Shown here piece by piece: positions 18,024 through 27,054 of a stretch of DNA of 64,000 bases. The notes beneath the pieces were generated by a model. That model was given only the letters and a program-made list of their open reading frames with translations. It was not told where the DNA came from and made no database searches. The stretch lies in assembly GCA_028874905.1 (NCBI GenBank), contig JAPPGZ010000039.1:1-64000 (forward strand). Reading direction: 5' to 3'. The DNA is from Gemmatimonadota bacterium (GTDB lineage Bacteria; Gemmatimonadota; Gemmatimonadetes; Longimicrobiales; Gaopeijiaceae). A program made the translations under genes and the position numbers. Each line of letters begins with the position of its first letter. Within the stretch, counting starts at the first letter, position 1.

Positions 18024-19108
18024 AGCTGGCTCACATCTCGGATTTGCATTTGGGGTATGGCGGTGCCGGAGCGGGCCGGGCCCGGGACGTTCTGCGGATC
18101 TTCGAGACGGCGCTGGCACGAATCGCGGAGATCGGCGTGGAGCTGGTGGTCGTGTCTGGTGATGTCTTCGACCATCCCGACGTAACCGCCACTCCCATCG
18201 CGACCTTCGGACGCGCGGTGAGCACGCTGCGCGAGAGACTCCCCGGCGTCGTTGTGGCAGTGGCGGCAGGGGCGCGGGACACACCGCTGGATGCGGACCG
18301 GGACGGACCGCTCACGGTGGTCGGCTCCATGGAGGCGGTCGAGGTGGCGTCCAATACCGTCCGCAGGCTCAGCCTGCGCGACGGCGAAGTCAGTGTCACC
18401 CTGGTACCACACCGCGTAGTGATGGGGTCTCGCGCCCTCGATCTCTCACCGGACCCGGATGCCCAATGGAACGTGCTCGTCATGCACGCTGCGCTGGCGT
18501 CGGGACGGTCCCACGCCGTGCGGATTCCGCTGGACGGTTGGGACTACGTCGCACTGGGATCCAACCACACCCACACTGCGGTCACCGAGCGCGCCTGCTA
18601 CGCCGGTTCTCTCGAACGGGTGGGTGCCGATCCATGGGCCGAGGCCGCGACAGCCAAGGGATTCATCACCGCTCGGCTCGGGATGGACAGGACGCGATCC
18701 GTTCGCGGTCGAGGATCGGGCCACGAGGTGACTTTCTGGCCCGTGGAGGCACGGGCCGCGGTGAGCCTGGCGCCCGTGGAGGCGACGGGTGGCGGGACTG
18801 CGACCGTGACGCGGCGCCTGAGCGAGGCACTGGGCGGCGTCCCGGGGGGAATAGACGGGAAGCTGCTGCGGATTCCGGTCAGGGGCCTTTCGGCCGATGA
18901 TCTCGCCGTGCTCGACCACGAGGTCCTGGCGCGGGTTCGGAGACGAGTGGCCGAACTGCGGATCGACGCACTGCCTGGACAGGGAACCTCGCACGGGAGG
19001 GGTGGCAAGGCCGCACGTCGCGGTCACGGCGCGTCCGGCGCCGGAGTGCCCGGGCTGGTCGCTTCCGCGCCGGGTGCGGTTCCGCTGGGAGGGAGGGTGC
19101 AGGCATGA
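18020..19108 (+). CDS. SbcD/Mre11-like metallophosphoesterase with degenerate GNHD motif
   Basis: GTG start (GTGA overlap). VKLAHISDLHLGYGG, LVVVSGDVFDHPD, then VVVAVAAGARDTPL in place of GNHD; VLVMHAAL; DYVALGSNHTHTAVTERACYAGSLER. Confidence 0.75.
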   Translation: MKLAHISDLHLGYGGAGAGRARDVLRIFETALARIAEIGVELVVVSGDVFDHPDVTATPIATFGRAVSTLRERLPGVVVAVAAGARDTPLDADRDGPLTVVGSMEAVEVASNTVRRLSLRDGEVSVTLVPHRVVMGSRALDLSPDPDAQWNVLVMHAALASGRSHAVRIPLDGWDYVALGSNHTHTAVTERACYAGSLERVGADPWAEAATAKGFITARLGMDRTRSVRGRGSGHEVTFWPVEARAAVSLAPVEATGGGTATVTRRLSEALGGVPGGIDGKLLRIPVRGLSADDLAVLDHEVLARVRRRVAELRIDALPGQGTSHGRGGKAARRGHGASGAGVPGLVASAPGAVPLGGRVQA

Positions 19109-20574
19109 AGATCGACGTGTTGCAGGCGGGCCTGCGCGGTCCGGTGCTTGATCTCCAGGACGCGCGTGGCCTGGTCGCCTTCGTTGCCGATGGGGGTCCG
19201 CTCTGGGGCGAGTTCATGTCCTCGCTGCGCGAGGGCTTCACCAGGCCGGGTCGACCTGGTGGCCCCCGGGTCGTGGTGCGCGCGGGCGACGGCACGATGG
19301 GGGTGGGCGGTCGCGCCTTCGAGGAGGTCCTGGCGCCGATACTGACCGCGCACGCACTCTCGCGGGAGGAATACGCCGCCGTGTGGTTTGGCGGCGGCCC
19401 CGTGACGACGTGGCTGTCCGCGGCGGGCACGCTTTCACAGGGCCCCGAGACGACGCGCAAGGTGCGTGAGTTGGGGCGCCTGCTCGCACCGGAAGGGGAC
19501 GGTGGCTCCGCAGGCGAGGGGTCGCTGGACCGGTTCGTGCGTCGCATGATCCGGGAGGCCAGAGAGGACGTCGCGCGCCTGAGCAGGTCCGGCGAAGGCG
19601 TGGAAGCGCCGGATGCGCAGTTGCGGGAGGTGCGTGGGGAAGCTGCTGAGGTGCATGGGGACGTGGAGGCGGGGATGATGGCGTGGGTGCGCGAACGCCA
19701 GGACGCCGAGACGCGACTGTTGCTGTACCGGGATCGCGAACGCGAGCTGCGGGACCGCCTCAAGCGCCTCGACGAGGAGGGTGACGAGGCCGCTTGCCGC
19801 AGCTGTGGGCAGTCGCTGCAGGACCGCGCCGAGGCCGTGCGGAATGCCCGCCGGGAGGAATGGGAGGCCGTTGTGCAGGACGGGCGCTGGTGGCGGAGGC
19901 GCAGGGATCAGCTTGAACGCAAACCCGACGATCTCAAGGCGATCGAAACCAGAGCGATGGAGCTGGACAACGCCGTCAACGAACTGTCCGAGGAACTGGA
20001 GCGCCGGAGGATCCGGGGACTGGAGCTGGAGGCCGCGATCGGTCGTCTGGACGAGTTGTTGGCCCTGGAAGCCCGGCTGGGGGGACGGCGTGGGAGCGCC
20101 GAAATGGAAGAAGCGCGTGCCGGACTCGTGCGCGCCACACGTGAACGCGTCCGCGCGCGCATTCACGCCAGGGTCCTGTCATTGACCGGAGGGCGCCTGG
20201 CGGGTGTCTTCCCGGCGCTTTTCGCCGACTGGGCCGACGGAGGACGCCGGGGAGGCAAGGAATTCGCGGTTTTGGAGCTGGCGGTCAGGATTGTATTGGC
20301 GGAGCTTGCTGTGGAGGCTGGCGTATCGCTGCAATCGGTGGTGCTGCCCGCCGGTCTCAACCGCCTCGGGCGCGAGGATGTCCACAGAGCGCTGGTTGAA
20401 CTGGTACGCCTGTCGCGGCGAATCCCCTTGCTCCTGGTCAGGACCACGCACGGCGTTGCTTCAGCGTTCCCGGAGTGCTTCGATCTGCTCTACCGGGTCG
20501 AGAACGTTCCCGAGGGACGCCGCCTGCGCCGCGCCCGGTCGGGCCTGGGCACGATTTGGCTGCAGGTTGATTAG
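19105..20574 (+). CDS. SbcC/Rad50-like coiled-coil protein lacking the ATPase motifs, CxxC hook present
   Basis: ATGA overlap. N-terminus LVAFVADGGPLWGEF in the P-loop position; coiled coil with EACRSCGQSL; C-terminal GGKEFAVLELAVRIVLAEL ... SVVLPAGLNRLGREDVHRALVELVRL ... LLLVRTTHGVASAF. Confidence 0.65.
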   Translation: MKIDVLQAGLRGPVLDLQDARGLVAFVADGGPLWGEFMSSLREGFTRPGRPGGPRVVVRAGDGTMGVGGRAFEEVLAPILTAHALSREEYAAVWFGGGPVTTWLSAAGTLSQGPETTRKVRELGRLLAPEGDGGSAGEGSLDRFVRRMIREAREDVARLSRSGEGVEAPDAQLREVRGEAAEVHGDVEAGMMAWVRERQDAETRLLLYRDRERELRDRLKRLDEEGDEAACRSCGQSLQDRAEAVRNARREEWEAVVQDGRWWRRRRDQLERKPDDLKAIETRAMELDNAVNELSEELERRRIRGLELEAAIGRLDELLALEARLGGRRGSAEMEEARAGLVRATRERVRARIHARVLSLTGGRLAGVFPALFADWADGGRRGGKEFAVLELAVRIVLAELAVEAGVSLQSVVLPAGLNRLGREDVHRALVELVRLSRRIPLLLVRTTHGVASAFPECFDLLYRVENVPEGRRLRRARSGLGTIWLQVD

Positions 20575-20629
20575 CGGCCCGTAGCCAACCCGCCCGGCAT
20601 TCGCCCGGCGACCCATCCGGACGGGGTTG

Positions 20630-23014
20630 CTAGGGCGGTCCCTCCCCGGTCGGAACCGGTATGGCGCCGAGCCGGGTCCACGCCTCCACGCGGTCCTGCA
20701 GTACCGCCATGTCACCCACGTCGCTGCGGGCGACGGCGTCCTGGCGGAGCGCGCGGTACACCCAGGCGTAGTAGTTGGGGATTCCCCGCGTCGAACGGTC
20801 CGGCCAGTAGTCCCACTCGTCGGGAATCCCGGATCGGTGAACGAACACGCGGTCGGCCAGCAACCGGGTGCGCGGAATGTCCACCCAGGGCCCGATCACG
20901 CCCGCATACGGCGAGGTGCCCAAGCTGGCCATGACCCCCCGCGATGACAGTTCCAGGGGGTCTCCGGGCCACAGGCGGAAGGCCAGGCCCTGCCGGATGA
21001 CCTGCGGGCGCAGACCGAACGTCTGGGCGGCGCTGCCGCTTGAAGCGAAGTAGATGGGCCGGTCCCCGAGGGAGTTCGCGATTGCGGCAAGCGCGAACTG
21101 GTGCCAGGGGTAGAGGTACTGTCCCGCCGCCATCCTTGCGGTAACTGCACCCAGGTTCACGTCGCGGGGCTCGTCGATCGGAACGTAGCTGCGTACCACC
21201 TGATCGATGGTGGCGTCGTCCAGATCGTCACGAAAGATCGGGCGTGTCGGTGCTCGTATCGGCTCGTCCATGAGAATGGGCACTTTGCCGGCGGCCTCGG
21301 CCTCGGCCGGATCGGGCGTGTACATGGCACCGGTGTTTTCCGCCGTGTACGGGCGCTGGCACAAGATGCGGGTGGGGTCCGCGTCGGGATCCTGTTCGGG
21401 AGTGCACGGGCGGGTCAGGTCGCGCAACTGCTTGACGTACCAGTCGGTGTTCAGGTAGGAGGTGACCGCCACGGTGACGTCGCGTCTGATGCCCTCAACC
21501 TCTTGCAGATACCAGAGCGGAAAGGTGTCGTTGTCGCCGTTCGTGAAGAGGAGCGCGTAGGGCTCGACGCTCATGAGGAGGTTGTAGGCCCAGTCACGGG
21601 CGGCGTAGTCTCCGTCGCGGCTTGCCCAGCCGAAGTTCAGCACCAGGGGGATTGCCGCCAGCCCGAGCACCGGCGCCGTGTATCCCGCGGGCCGGCCTGA
21701 CTTGCGCGTCAGCCGGTCCCACAGGGCCGCGATGCCGATGCCTGCGATAAGACCCCACACGGAGAAGCCGACGACGAAGAAATAGTCCCGCTCGCGCACC
21801 TCCTTCACCTGATCCGGTGTGAGGGCGCCGATTCGATCCATCGCCCGCTGGAGGTCGTCGCCCTCCAGATTCGGCATTGAGTACCCGTACTTGAAGTTCA
21901 AATAGAAGACGAGTCCGGCCGAGAGCACGCCAAAGAGCGAGACCAGGTATAGCCAGCTGGCGCGGTCGCGCCGGTAGTGCTCGGCCAGACCGAACACCCC
22001 CAGTCCGATGAACAGTGCCGTCAGCGCAAGCCTGCTGTTGCCGAAGAGCACGTCGTTGGGGGAAAGACCACGGGCCCACTGCCAGTCGAAGTACTGAAGC
22101 CAGTTCTGTATCTGGGATGTGAGATGCGCCTGGCGGGGAAGCAGGGGAGGCTTGTCGTACTGCTCCCGCTGGAGCGCCTCGGAGAGGTCCTCGCACCCGG
22201 CGACCCCGTAGGTGACGATGCTTCCCAGTGCCTCGCCGACGCCCTCGCAGGTCGGCTCCGCCTCGTTGATCACAGGGCCGAGTCCCGAACGCACGGGAAG
22301 GAACAGGTGGATGCTGAGGCCGGCGACGACCGCCGCGATCCCGACCGGATACAGCCATGCATTGCCGAAAACGCGCGGGCGGACCGCGAGAACGAAGATC
22401 ACGAGCGCAGGGGCCGCCAGAAACGCCATCAGGTGATTGCCGACCGAGAGCGCAAGGAGGAACACGATCAGCACGAGGATGTTGTCGTTTCCGCGTTGGC
22501 CGATGCGTTCTCTCCAGCGGAACACAAGCCAGGACAGGAGCGCGATCGTGAACAGCGAGACCGTGTAGACTTTCTCGTTGACGTTGGACTGGTTCCACAC
22601 GGTGAAGGCCGTCGCGCTCACCAGGATTGCTGCTGCGGCCCCGACGAGCCGGAAGCGGTGGCTGTCCGAGAAATGGCGGAGCACGTGGTGCACGACCAGG
22701 AACCACAATCCGTGGGAAAGCGCGCCCATCAGCGCGGAGAAGAGGTTGATGCTCACGGCCGTGGAAAGCCCCAGGGGGCTGAGAATGATCTCCCAGGTCC
22801 GGGCGAGGACGACGAACAGCGGATTTCCGGGGGGATGGGGTATTCCGAGAATGTGAGCGGTTGCGATGTACTCGCTGGTATCCCAGAACGCCGTGGTGGG
22901 GGCCAGGGTCAGAGCGTATAGCAGTCCCACACTCGTGGCCGCCGCCGCGGCCCAAAGGTACGGAGGGTGGCTTGGGGTGGCCGCCCCGGCAGTTGTATCC
23001 GTCAGACCCATCAC
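20630..23014 (-). CDS. DUF2723-family membrane protein (glycosyltransferase-like)
   Basis: LAPTTAFWDTSEYIATAHILGIPHPPGNPLFVVLARTWE, characteristic of DUF2723; ~11 TM segments. Confidence 0.88.
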   Translation of the reverse strand: MMGLTDTTAGAATPSHPPYLWAAAAATSVGLLYALTLAPTTAFWDTSEYIATAHILGIPHPPGNPLFVVLARTWEIILSPLGLSTAVSINLFSALMGALSHGLWFLVVHHVLRHFSDSHRFRLVGAAAAILVSATAFTVWNQSNVNEKVYTVSLFTIALLSWLVFRWRERIGQRGNDNILVLIVFLLALSVGNHLMAFLAAPALVIFVLAVRPRVFGNAWLYPVGIAAVVAGLSIHLFLPVRSGLGPVINEAEPTCEGVGEALGSIVTYGVAGCEDLSEALQREQYDKPPLLPRQAHLTSQIQNWLQYFDWQWARGLSPNDVLFGNSRLALTALFIGLGVFGLAEHYRRDRASWLYLVSLFGVLSAGLVFYLNFKYGYSMPNLEGDDLQRAMDRIGALTPDQVKEVRERDYFFVVGFSVWGLIAGIGIAALWDRLTRKSGRPAGYTAPVLGLAAIPLVLNFGWASRDGDYAARDWAYNLLMSVEPYALLFTNGDNDTFPLWYLQEVEGIRRDVTVAVTSYLNTDWYVKQLRDLTRPCTPEQDPDADPTRILCQRPYTAENTGAMYTPDPAEAEAAGKVPILMDEPIRAPTRPIFRDDLDDATIDQVVRSYVPIDEPRDVNLGAVTARMAAGQYLYPWHQFALAAIANSLGDRPIYFASSGSAAQTFGLRPQVIRQGLAFRLWPGDPLELSSRGVMASLGTSPYAGVIGPWVDIPRTRLLADRVFVHRSGIPDEWDYWPDRSTRGIPNYYAWVYRALRQDAVARSDVGDMAVLQDRVEAWTRLGAIPVPTGEGPP

Positions 23015-23092
23015 GCTGTCTCCTTCGCTTACATTCCTTGAAGATAGTCAAACGTCTGCGGTCCGAATCATCCCAGCGCGGTCCTGCGATCA

Positions 23093-24592
23093 TTGAACGT
23101 CGAACCCTCCTTCGAATCCTTCCGCGCGCTGGCCGCGCCCGGCTGCCGCATTCCCGTCTGGTCCGAATTCCTCTTCGACTCCGACACGACCGTTACCGCC
23201 TATCACAAGCTGCGGGATGGGGGGTTCGGCTTCCTGCTGGAATCTGTCGTGGGGGGCGAGCAGTGGGCGCGCTACAGCTTTCTGGGCAGTCGCCCCCAAC
23301 TGGTGTGGATGTTGGAGGGTGACCAGGTCTCGGTCTGGGATGCTGCTTCGGGCTGGGTTCGGCACGACGCGGACGATCCTTTCGAAGACCTGCATGCCCG
23401 CCTGGCAGCGGCCCGGACGTGTCCGGATCCAATGTTGCCGCGCTTCTGGGGCGGCGCGGTCGGCTATTTCGGCTACGACCTGGTGCGGCGCATCGAGCGC
23501 CTGGGTCCTGCCCCGCCGGACGACCAGGGGCTGCCGACGGCCGTAGTGATGTTCTCGGACGTGGTCGTTGCGGTGGACAACCTGTACGGCCGCGCCAAGG
23601 TGATCACCACCGTCGAGACCCGGGACCAGGAGGATCCTGACGCACTTGAGGGGCTGTACGGGGCAGCGGTCACTCGCATCGAAGAAACGATCCGGCGATT
23701 GCGCACGGGCAGCGATCCCCCGCCTCTCGACCTGGCGCTGGCGGGAGGTAGCGAACAAGCGGCCTTCACGAGCAATTTCGAGCGATCAGCGTTCATGGAC
23801 GGGGTACGCCGGATCAAGGATTACATAGTTGCGGGCGACGCATTCCAGGTCGTACTCAGCCAACGGCTCTCAACGCGGTTCGAACGCTCGCCCTTCGAAC
23901 TCTACCGCGCACTGCGCACCGTCAACCCTTCACCCTACCTGTACTTTCTCGATCTCGACGGCTTCAGCATCGTGGGCTCGTCGCCCGAGGTTCTGGTGCG
24001 CCTGGAAGACGGGGTTGTGACCGTGCGGCCCATCGCCGGGACCCGCAGGCGGGGACGGACGCCCGCCGAAGATCGTTCGCTGGCGCGAGAACTGGCCGCG
24101 GACGAGAAGGAGCTTGCCGAGCACAGGATGCTGGTGGATCTGGGCAGAAACGATGTGGGACGCGTGTCGGAGTACGGCACCGTGACCGTCCCGGAACTCA
24201 TGGAGGTGGAGCGGTACTCCCATGTCATGCACCTCTGCAGCCAGGTCGAGGGACGTGCCCGATCCGGCCTGACCGCCTTGGACGTCCTGAGCGCATGTTT
24301 CCCCGCGGGGACGGTGTCCGGGGCGCCGAAGATCCGGGCCATGGAAATCATCGATGAGTTGGAGCCCACGGCGCGGGGCCTTTACGCTGGCGCGGTAGGG
24401 CACATCGGGTGGGGAGGCGCGCAGATGGACACCGCCATCACAATTCGTACCATGCTGGTGCGAGATGGCGAAGCGACCGTGCAGGTCGGGGCGGGGGTCG
24501 TAGCCGACTCCGATCCGGCGTCCGAGTTCGAAGAGACGCTCAACAAGGCGCGGGCGCTGCTGCGTGCGGCCGCGATGGTTTCGGAGTCTTGA
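23093..24592 (+). CDS. trpE: Anthranilate synthase component I
   Basis: YHKLRDGGFGFLLESVVGGEQWARYSFLG...QVVLSQRLSTRF...NPSPYLYFLDLDGFSIVGSSPEVLVR...RPIAGTRRRG...GAPKIRAMEIIDELEP. Confidence 0.95.
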   Translation: MNVEPSFESFRALAAPGCRIPVWSEFLFDSDTTVTAYHKLRDGGFGFLLESVVGGEQWARYSFLGSRPQLVWMLEGDQVSVWDAASGWVRHDADDPFEDLHARLAAARTCPDPMLPRFWGGAVGYFGYDLVRRIERLGPAPPDDQGLPTAVVMFSDVVVAVDNLYGRAKVITTVETRDQEDPDALEGLYGAAVTRIEETIRRLRTGSDPPPLDLALAGGSEQAAFTSNFERSAFMDGVRRIKDYIVAGDAFQVVLSQRLSTRFERSPFELYRALRTVNPSPYLYFLDLDGFSIVGSSPEVLVRLEDGVVTVRPIAGTRRRGRTPAEDRSLARELAADEKELAEHRMLVDLGRNDVGRVSEYGTVTVPELMEVERYSHVMHLCSQVEGRARSGLTALDVLSACFPAGTVSGAPKIRAMEIIDELEPTARGLYAGAVGHIGWGGAQMDTAITIRTMLVRDGEATVQVGAGVVADSDPASEFEETLNKARALLRAAAMVSES

Positions 24593-24652
24593 TTCGCCAG
24601 CAGCCCGGATGCATCGCCCCTCGAATGCCGTGGGGACTTTGTCCGCGGACTC

Positions 24653-26074
24653 CTACACCTGCGCCAGCTCGTCGTAGAGGTGGATCAGCGTGTCGATCCC
24701 CTTTTCGAAGCAGTCGGTCGCGAACCACTCGTTGGGAGCGTGCATGTTCGCCCCTGGGAGCGCAAATCCGAGGAGCAGGGAGTTGGCGCCGAGGATTTCC
24801 TCGAGTTCCACGACGATGGGTATGCTGCCGCCTTCGCCCGTGAGCACGGGACGGGTGCCGAAGGAGCGCTCCAGCGCCTTGGCCGCCGCGGTGAACAGCG
24901 GCCCCTCCAGCCGGGCCAGCCACGGCCGCCCGCCGTGCAGCTCAACGACCGTAAGATCCACGCCGGGGGGTGCTACGCGCGCCAGGTGTTCCTCCAGAAG
25001 CACCTTGACCCGACCGGGGGACTGATCCGGGACAAGCCGGAAGCTGATCTTCGCGGATGCTCTTGCCGGCAAAACCGTCTTCGCACCTTCGCCCGTGTAT
25101 CCCGACCACATGCCGTTGACGTCGCAGGACGGCCGGATCCAAAGACGTTCGAGCGGCGAATAGGCGTGCTCCCCGCCGGCGGGTATCGTACCGACCTCGC
25201 GGGCGTAGCCGTCGGCGTCGAACGGGAGGCCGCGGATGCCGTCCAGGGTCTCCTGCGGCGGGGTAAGCACGTCGTCATAGAACCCCGGGATGGTGATCCG
25301 TCCGGTCTCGTCGTGCAACTCGCCGATGATCCGCGCCAGCGCATTGGCGGGGTTGACCACCGCTCCGCCGTAGGCGCCCGAGTGCAGGTCAGAGGCGGGT
25401 CCGATTGCGTGGATCTCGAAGTAGGCCAGGCCGCGGAGAGAGAAGAGCAGAGAAGGAATCCCGGGGGCGAACATGGCCGAATCGGAGATGACGACGGTGT
25501 CGGCCGCGAGACGGTCGCGGTGCTCCTTGACGAACGGGACGAGGTTGGGCGAGCCCACCTCTTCCTCCCCTTCGGCCAATACGACGACGTTTACCGGCAA
25601 CCGGCCGCGAGTGGCGAGGTGTGCCTCCAGTGCCTTGATATGCAGGAAAAGCTGTCCCTTGTCGTCCGCGGATCCTCGAGCGTAGATGCGCCCGTTGCGG
25701 ATGTCGGGTTCGAAGGGAGGCGTGTCCCACAACTCCAATGGCTCCGCCGGTTGCACATCGTAGTGGCCGTAGATGAGGACCGTAGGGGCCTGTACCCCGG
25801 CTCCGCGCCACTCTCCGACGACCACCGGGTGACCCCGAGTCTCGACAACCTCGGCATTGAGCCCCGCGCGTACGAGCCGCTCCCGCACCCAGTCCGCAGC
25901 ATGGGCCGTGTCGGCGTCGTGCTCCGACTTCGCCGAAACGGACGGAATGCGCAGGAAATCGTCGAGTTCCCGGTAGAACCTTGCGCGCTGCCGCGTCGCA
26001 AAGTCGATGGGGTCGGTAATCGCGCTGGCCAAGGGTTGCCTTCCGCTCTTCAGGTGAGGCCCCTGATCCCCCAT
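24653..26074 (-). CDS. M20-family dipeptidase (start uncertain)
   Basis: VLIYGHYDVQPAEPLELWDTPPFEPDIRNGRIYARGSADDKGQLFLHIKALEA...VLAEGEEEVGSPNL. Confidence 0.93.
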   Translation of the reverse strand: MGDQGPHLKSGRQPLASAITDPIDFATRQRARFYRELDDFLRIPSVSAKSEHDADTAHAADWVRERLVRAGLNAEVVETRGHPVVVGEWRGAGVQAPTVLIYGHYDVQPAEPLELWDTPPFEPDIRNGRIYARGSADDKGQLFLHIKALEAHLATRGRLPVNVVVLAEGEEEVGSPNLVPFVKEHRDRLAADTVVISDSAMFAPGIPSLLFSLRGLAYFEIHAIGPASDLHSGAYGGAVVNPANALARIIGELHDETGRITIPGFYDDVLTPPQETLDGIRGLPFDADGYAREVGTIPAGGEHAYSPLERLWIRPSCDVNGMWSGYTGEGAKTVLPARASAKISFRLVPDQSPGRVKVLLEEHLARVAPPGVDLTVVELHGGRPWLARLEGPLFTAAAKALERSFGTRPVLTGEGGSIPIVVELEEILGANSLLLGFALPGANMHAPNEWFATDCFEKGIDTLIHLYDELAQV

Positions 26075-26328
26075 CGGTAGACCCAGGTCATGAGCGCGGC
26101 GAAGCCGACCGCGCCCGCCATTCCGCCTATGCTGAGCGCGACCGGGTCGTCGAATTCGAGGATGCCCACGCCCAACATGCCCCCGATGACGGCGGCGAAG
26201 GAGCCGAGCAGACAGAGGAGGCGGGTGTGTCCCGGGGTCGTATCGGGACGCTTTACCACCAGTTTCATGGCGAGACCGACAGCCGCGCCCATCACGATCC
26301 AGATGCCTACACCGATCCAGTTTTCCAT
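26050..26328 (-). CDS. Small membrane protein
   Basis: 92 aa, 3 hydrophobic segments; directly downstream of the PspA-like gene. Confidence 0.6.
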   Translation of the reverse strand: MENWIGVGIWIVMGAAVGLAMKLVVKRPDTTPGHTRLLCLLGSFAAVIGGMLGVGILEFDDPVALSIGGMAGAVGFAALMTWVYRWGIRGLT

Positions 26329-26337
26329 GGCCCCAAT

Positions 26338-26988
26338 CTACTCTCTTCCCATGCGGCGCTTCAACTCGTCAAGACGCGAGTCGATCGCTTCCTCCCTGCG
26401 CGACCGCTCGAGTTCCTGATCAAATTCCCGCGTATCGTCGAAGAGCGAGCCACCGGCCTCGGCGCCGGCCTCGGTGTCGCTGATCTTGTCCGCCATGCGG
26501 TCAAGTTCCCCGAAGAGGTCGTCCGCACCTCGAACCGAGTCGCGCGCCTTCGTCCTGCCCGCTTGCGCCGCCATGGCGCTCCGGTTGGCCCGTGCCTTCT
26601 TGATCTGGGCCAGCATCTCGGCGTACTCGGCCTCGTAAAGGCGGATCTCGGCCTCGATGGCCTTTGCCTTGTCGCTCAGTACGCGTTGGCGCGCGGCGTG
26701 CTTTTCCGCAAATTCCGCCGCGACTTCCGCCGTGCCGGTGTCACCGATCTTGCGGGCGAGTTCTTCGCGCCGCCGGCACACCTTGACCTCGCGGGCCTCC
26801 GCTTCGGCCCGCTTGCGCGCCCTCGCCAGCTGTTCCTTGAGTCCTTCGAGCCCCGCCTTGGTTGCGACGGCCTCCTTTTGCATTCCCCGGATGAGCCCGT
26901 CCACGGCCTCGGGGACGGCGTCGCGTTCCAACTCGCGGTTGAAATTATCGACGGCCTCCCTGAAGGCCCGGCGGAGATTCTCGAACAT
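26338..26988 (-). CDS. PspA/IM30-like coiled-coil protein
   Basis: MFENLRRAFREAVDNFNRELERDAVPEAVDGLIRGMQKEAVATKAGLEGLKEQLARARKRAEAE, helical throughout. Confidence 0.55.
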   Translation of the reverse strand: MFENLRRAFREAVDNFNRELERDAVPEAVDGLIRGMQKEAVATKAGLEGLKEQLARARKRAEAEAREVKVCRRREELARKIGDTGTAEVAAEFAEKHAARQRVLSDKAKAIEAEIRLYEAEYAEMLAQIKKARANRSAMAAQAGRTKARDSVRGADDLFGELDRMADKISDTEAGAEAGGSLFDDTREFDQELERSRREEAIDSRLDELKRRMGRE

Positions 26989-27054
26989 GGTTCAAATGTA
27001 GCATTCAGCCAGACACGTCGCCGACCCCGATGTCCCCCGGGATACACCAGCCAT

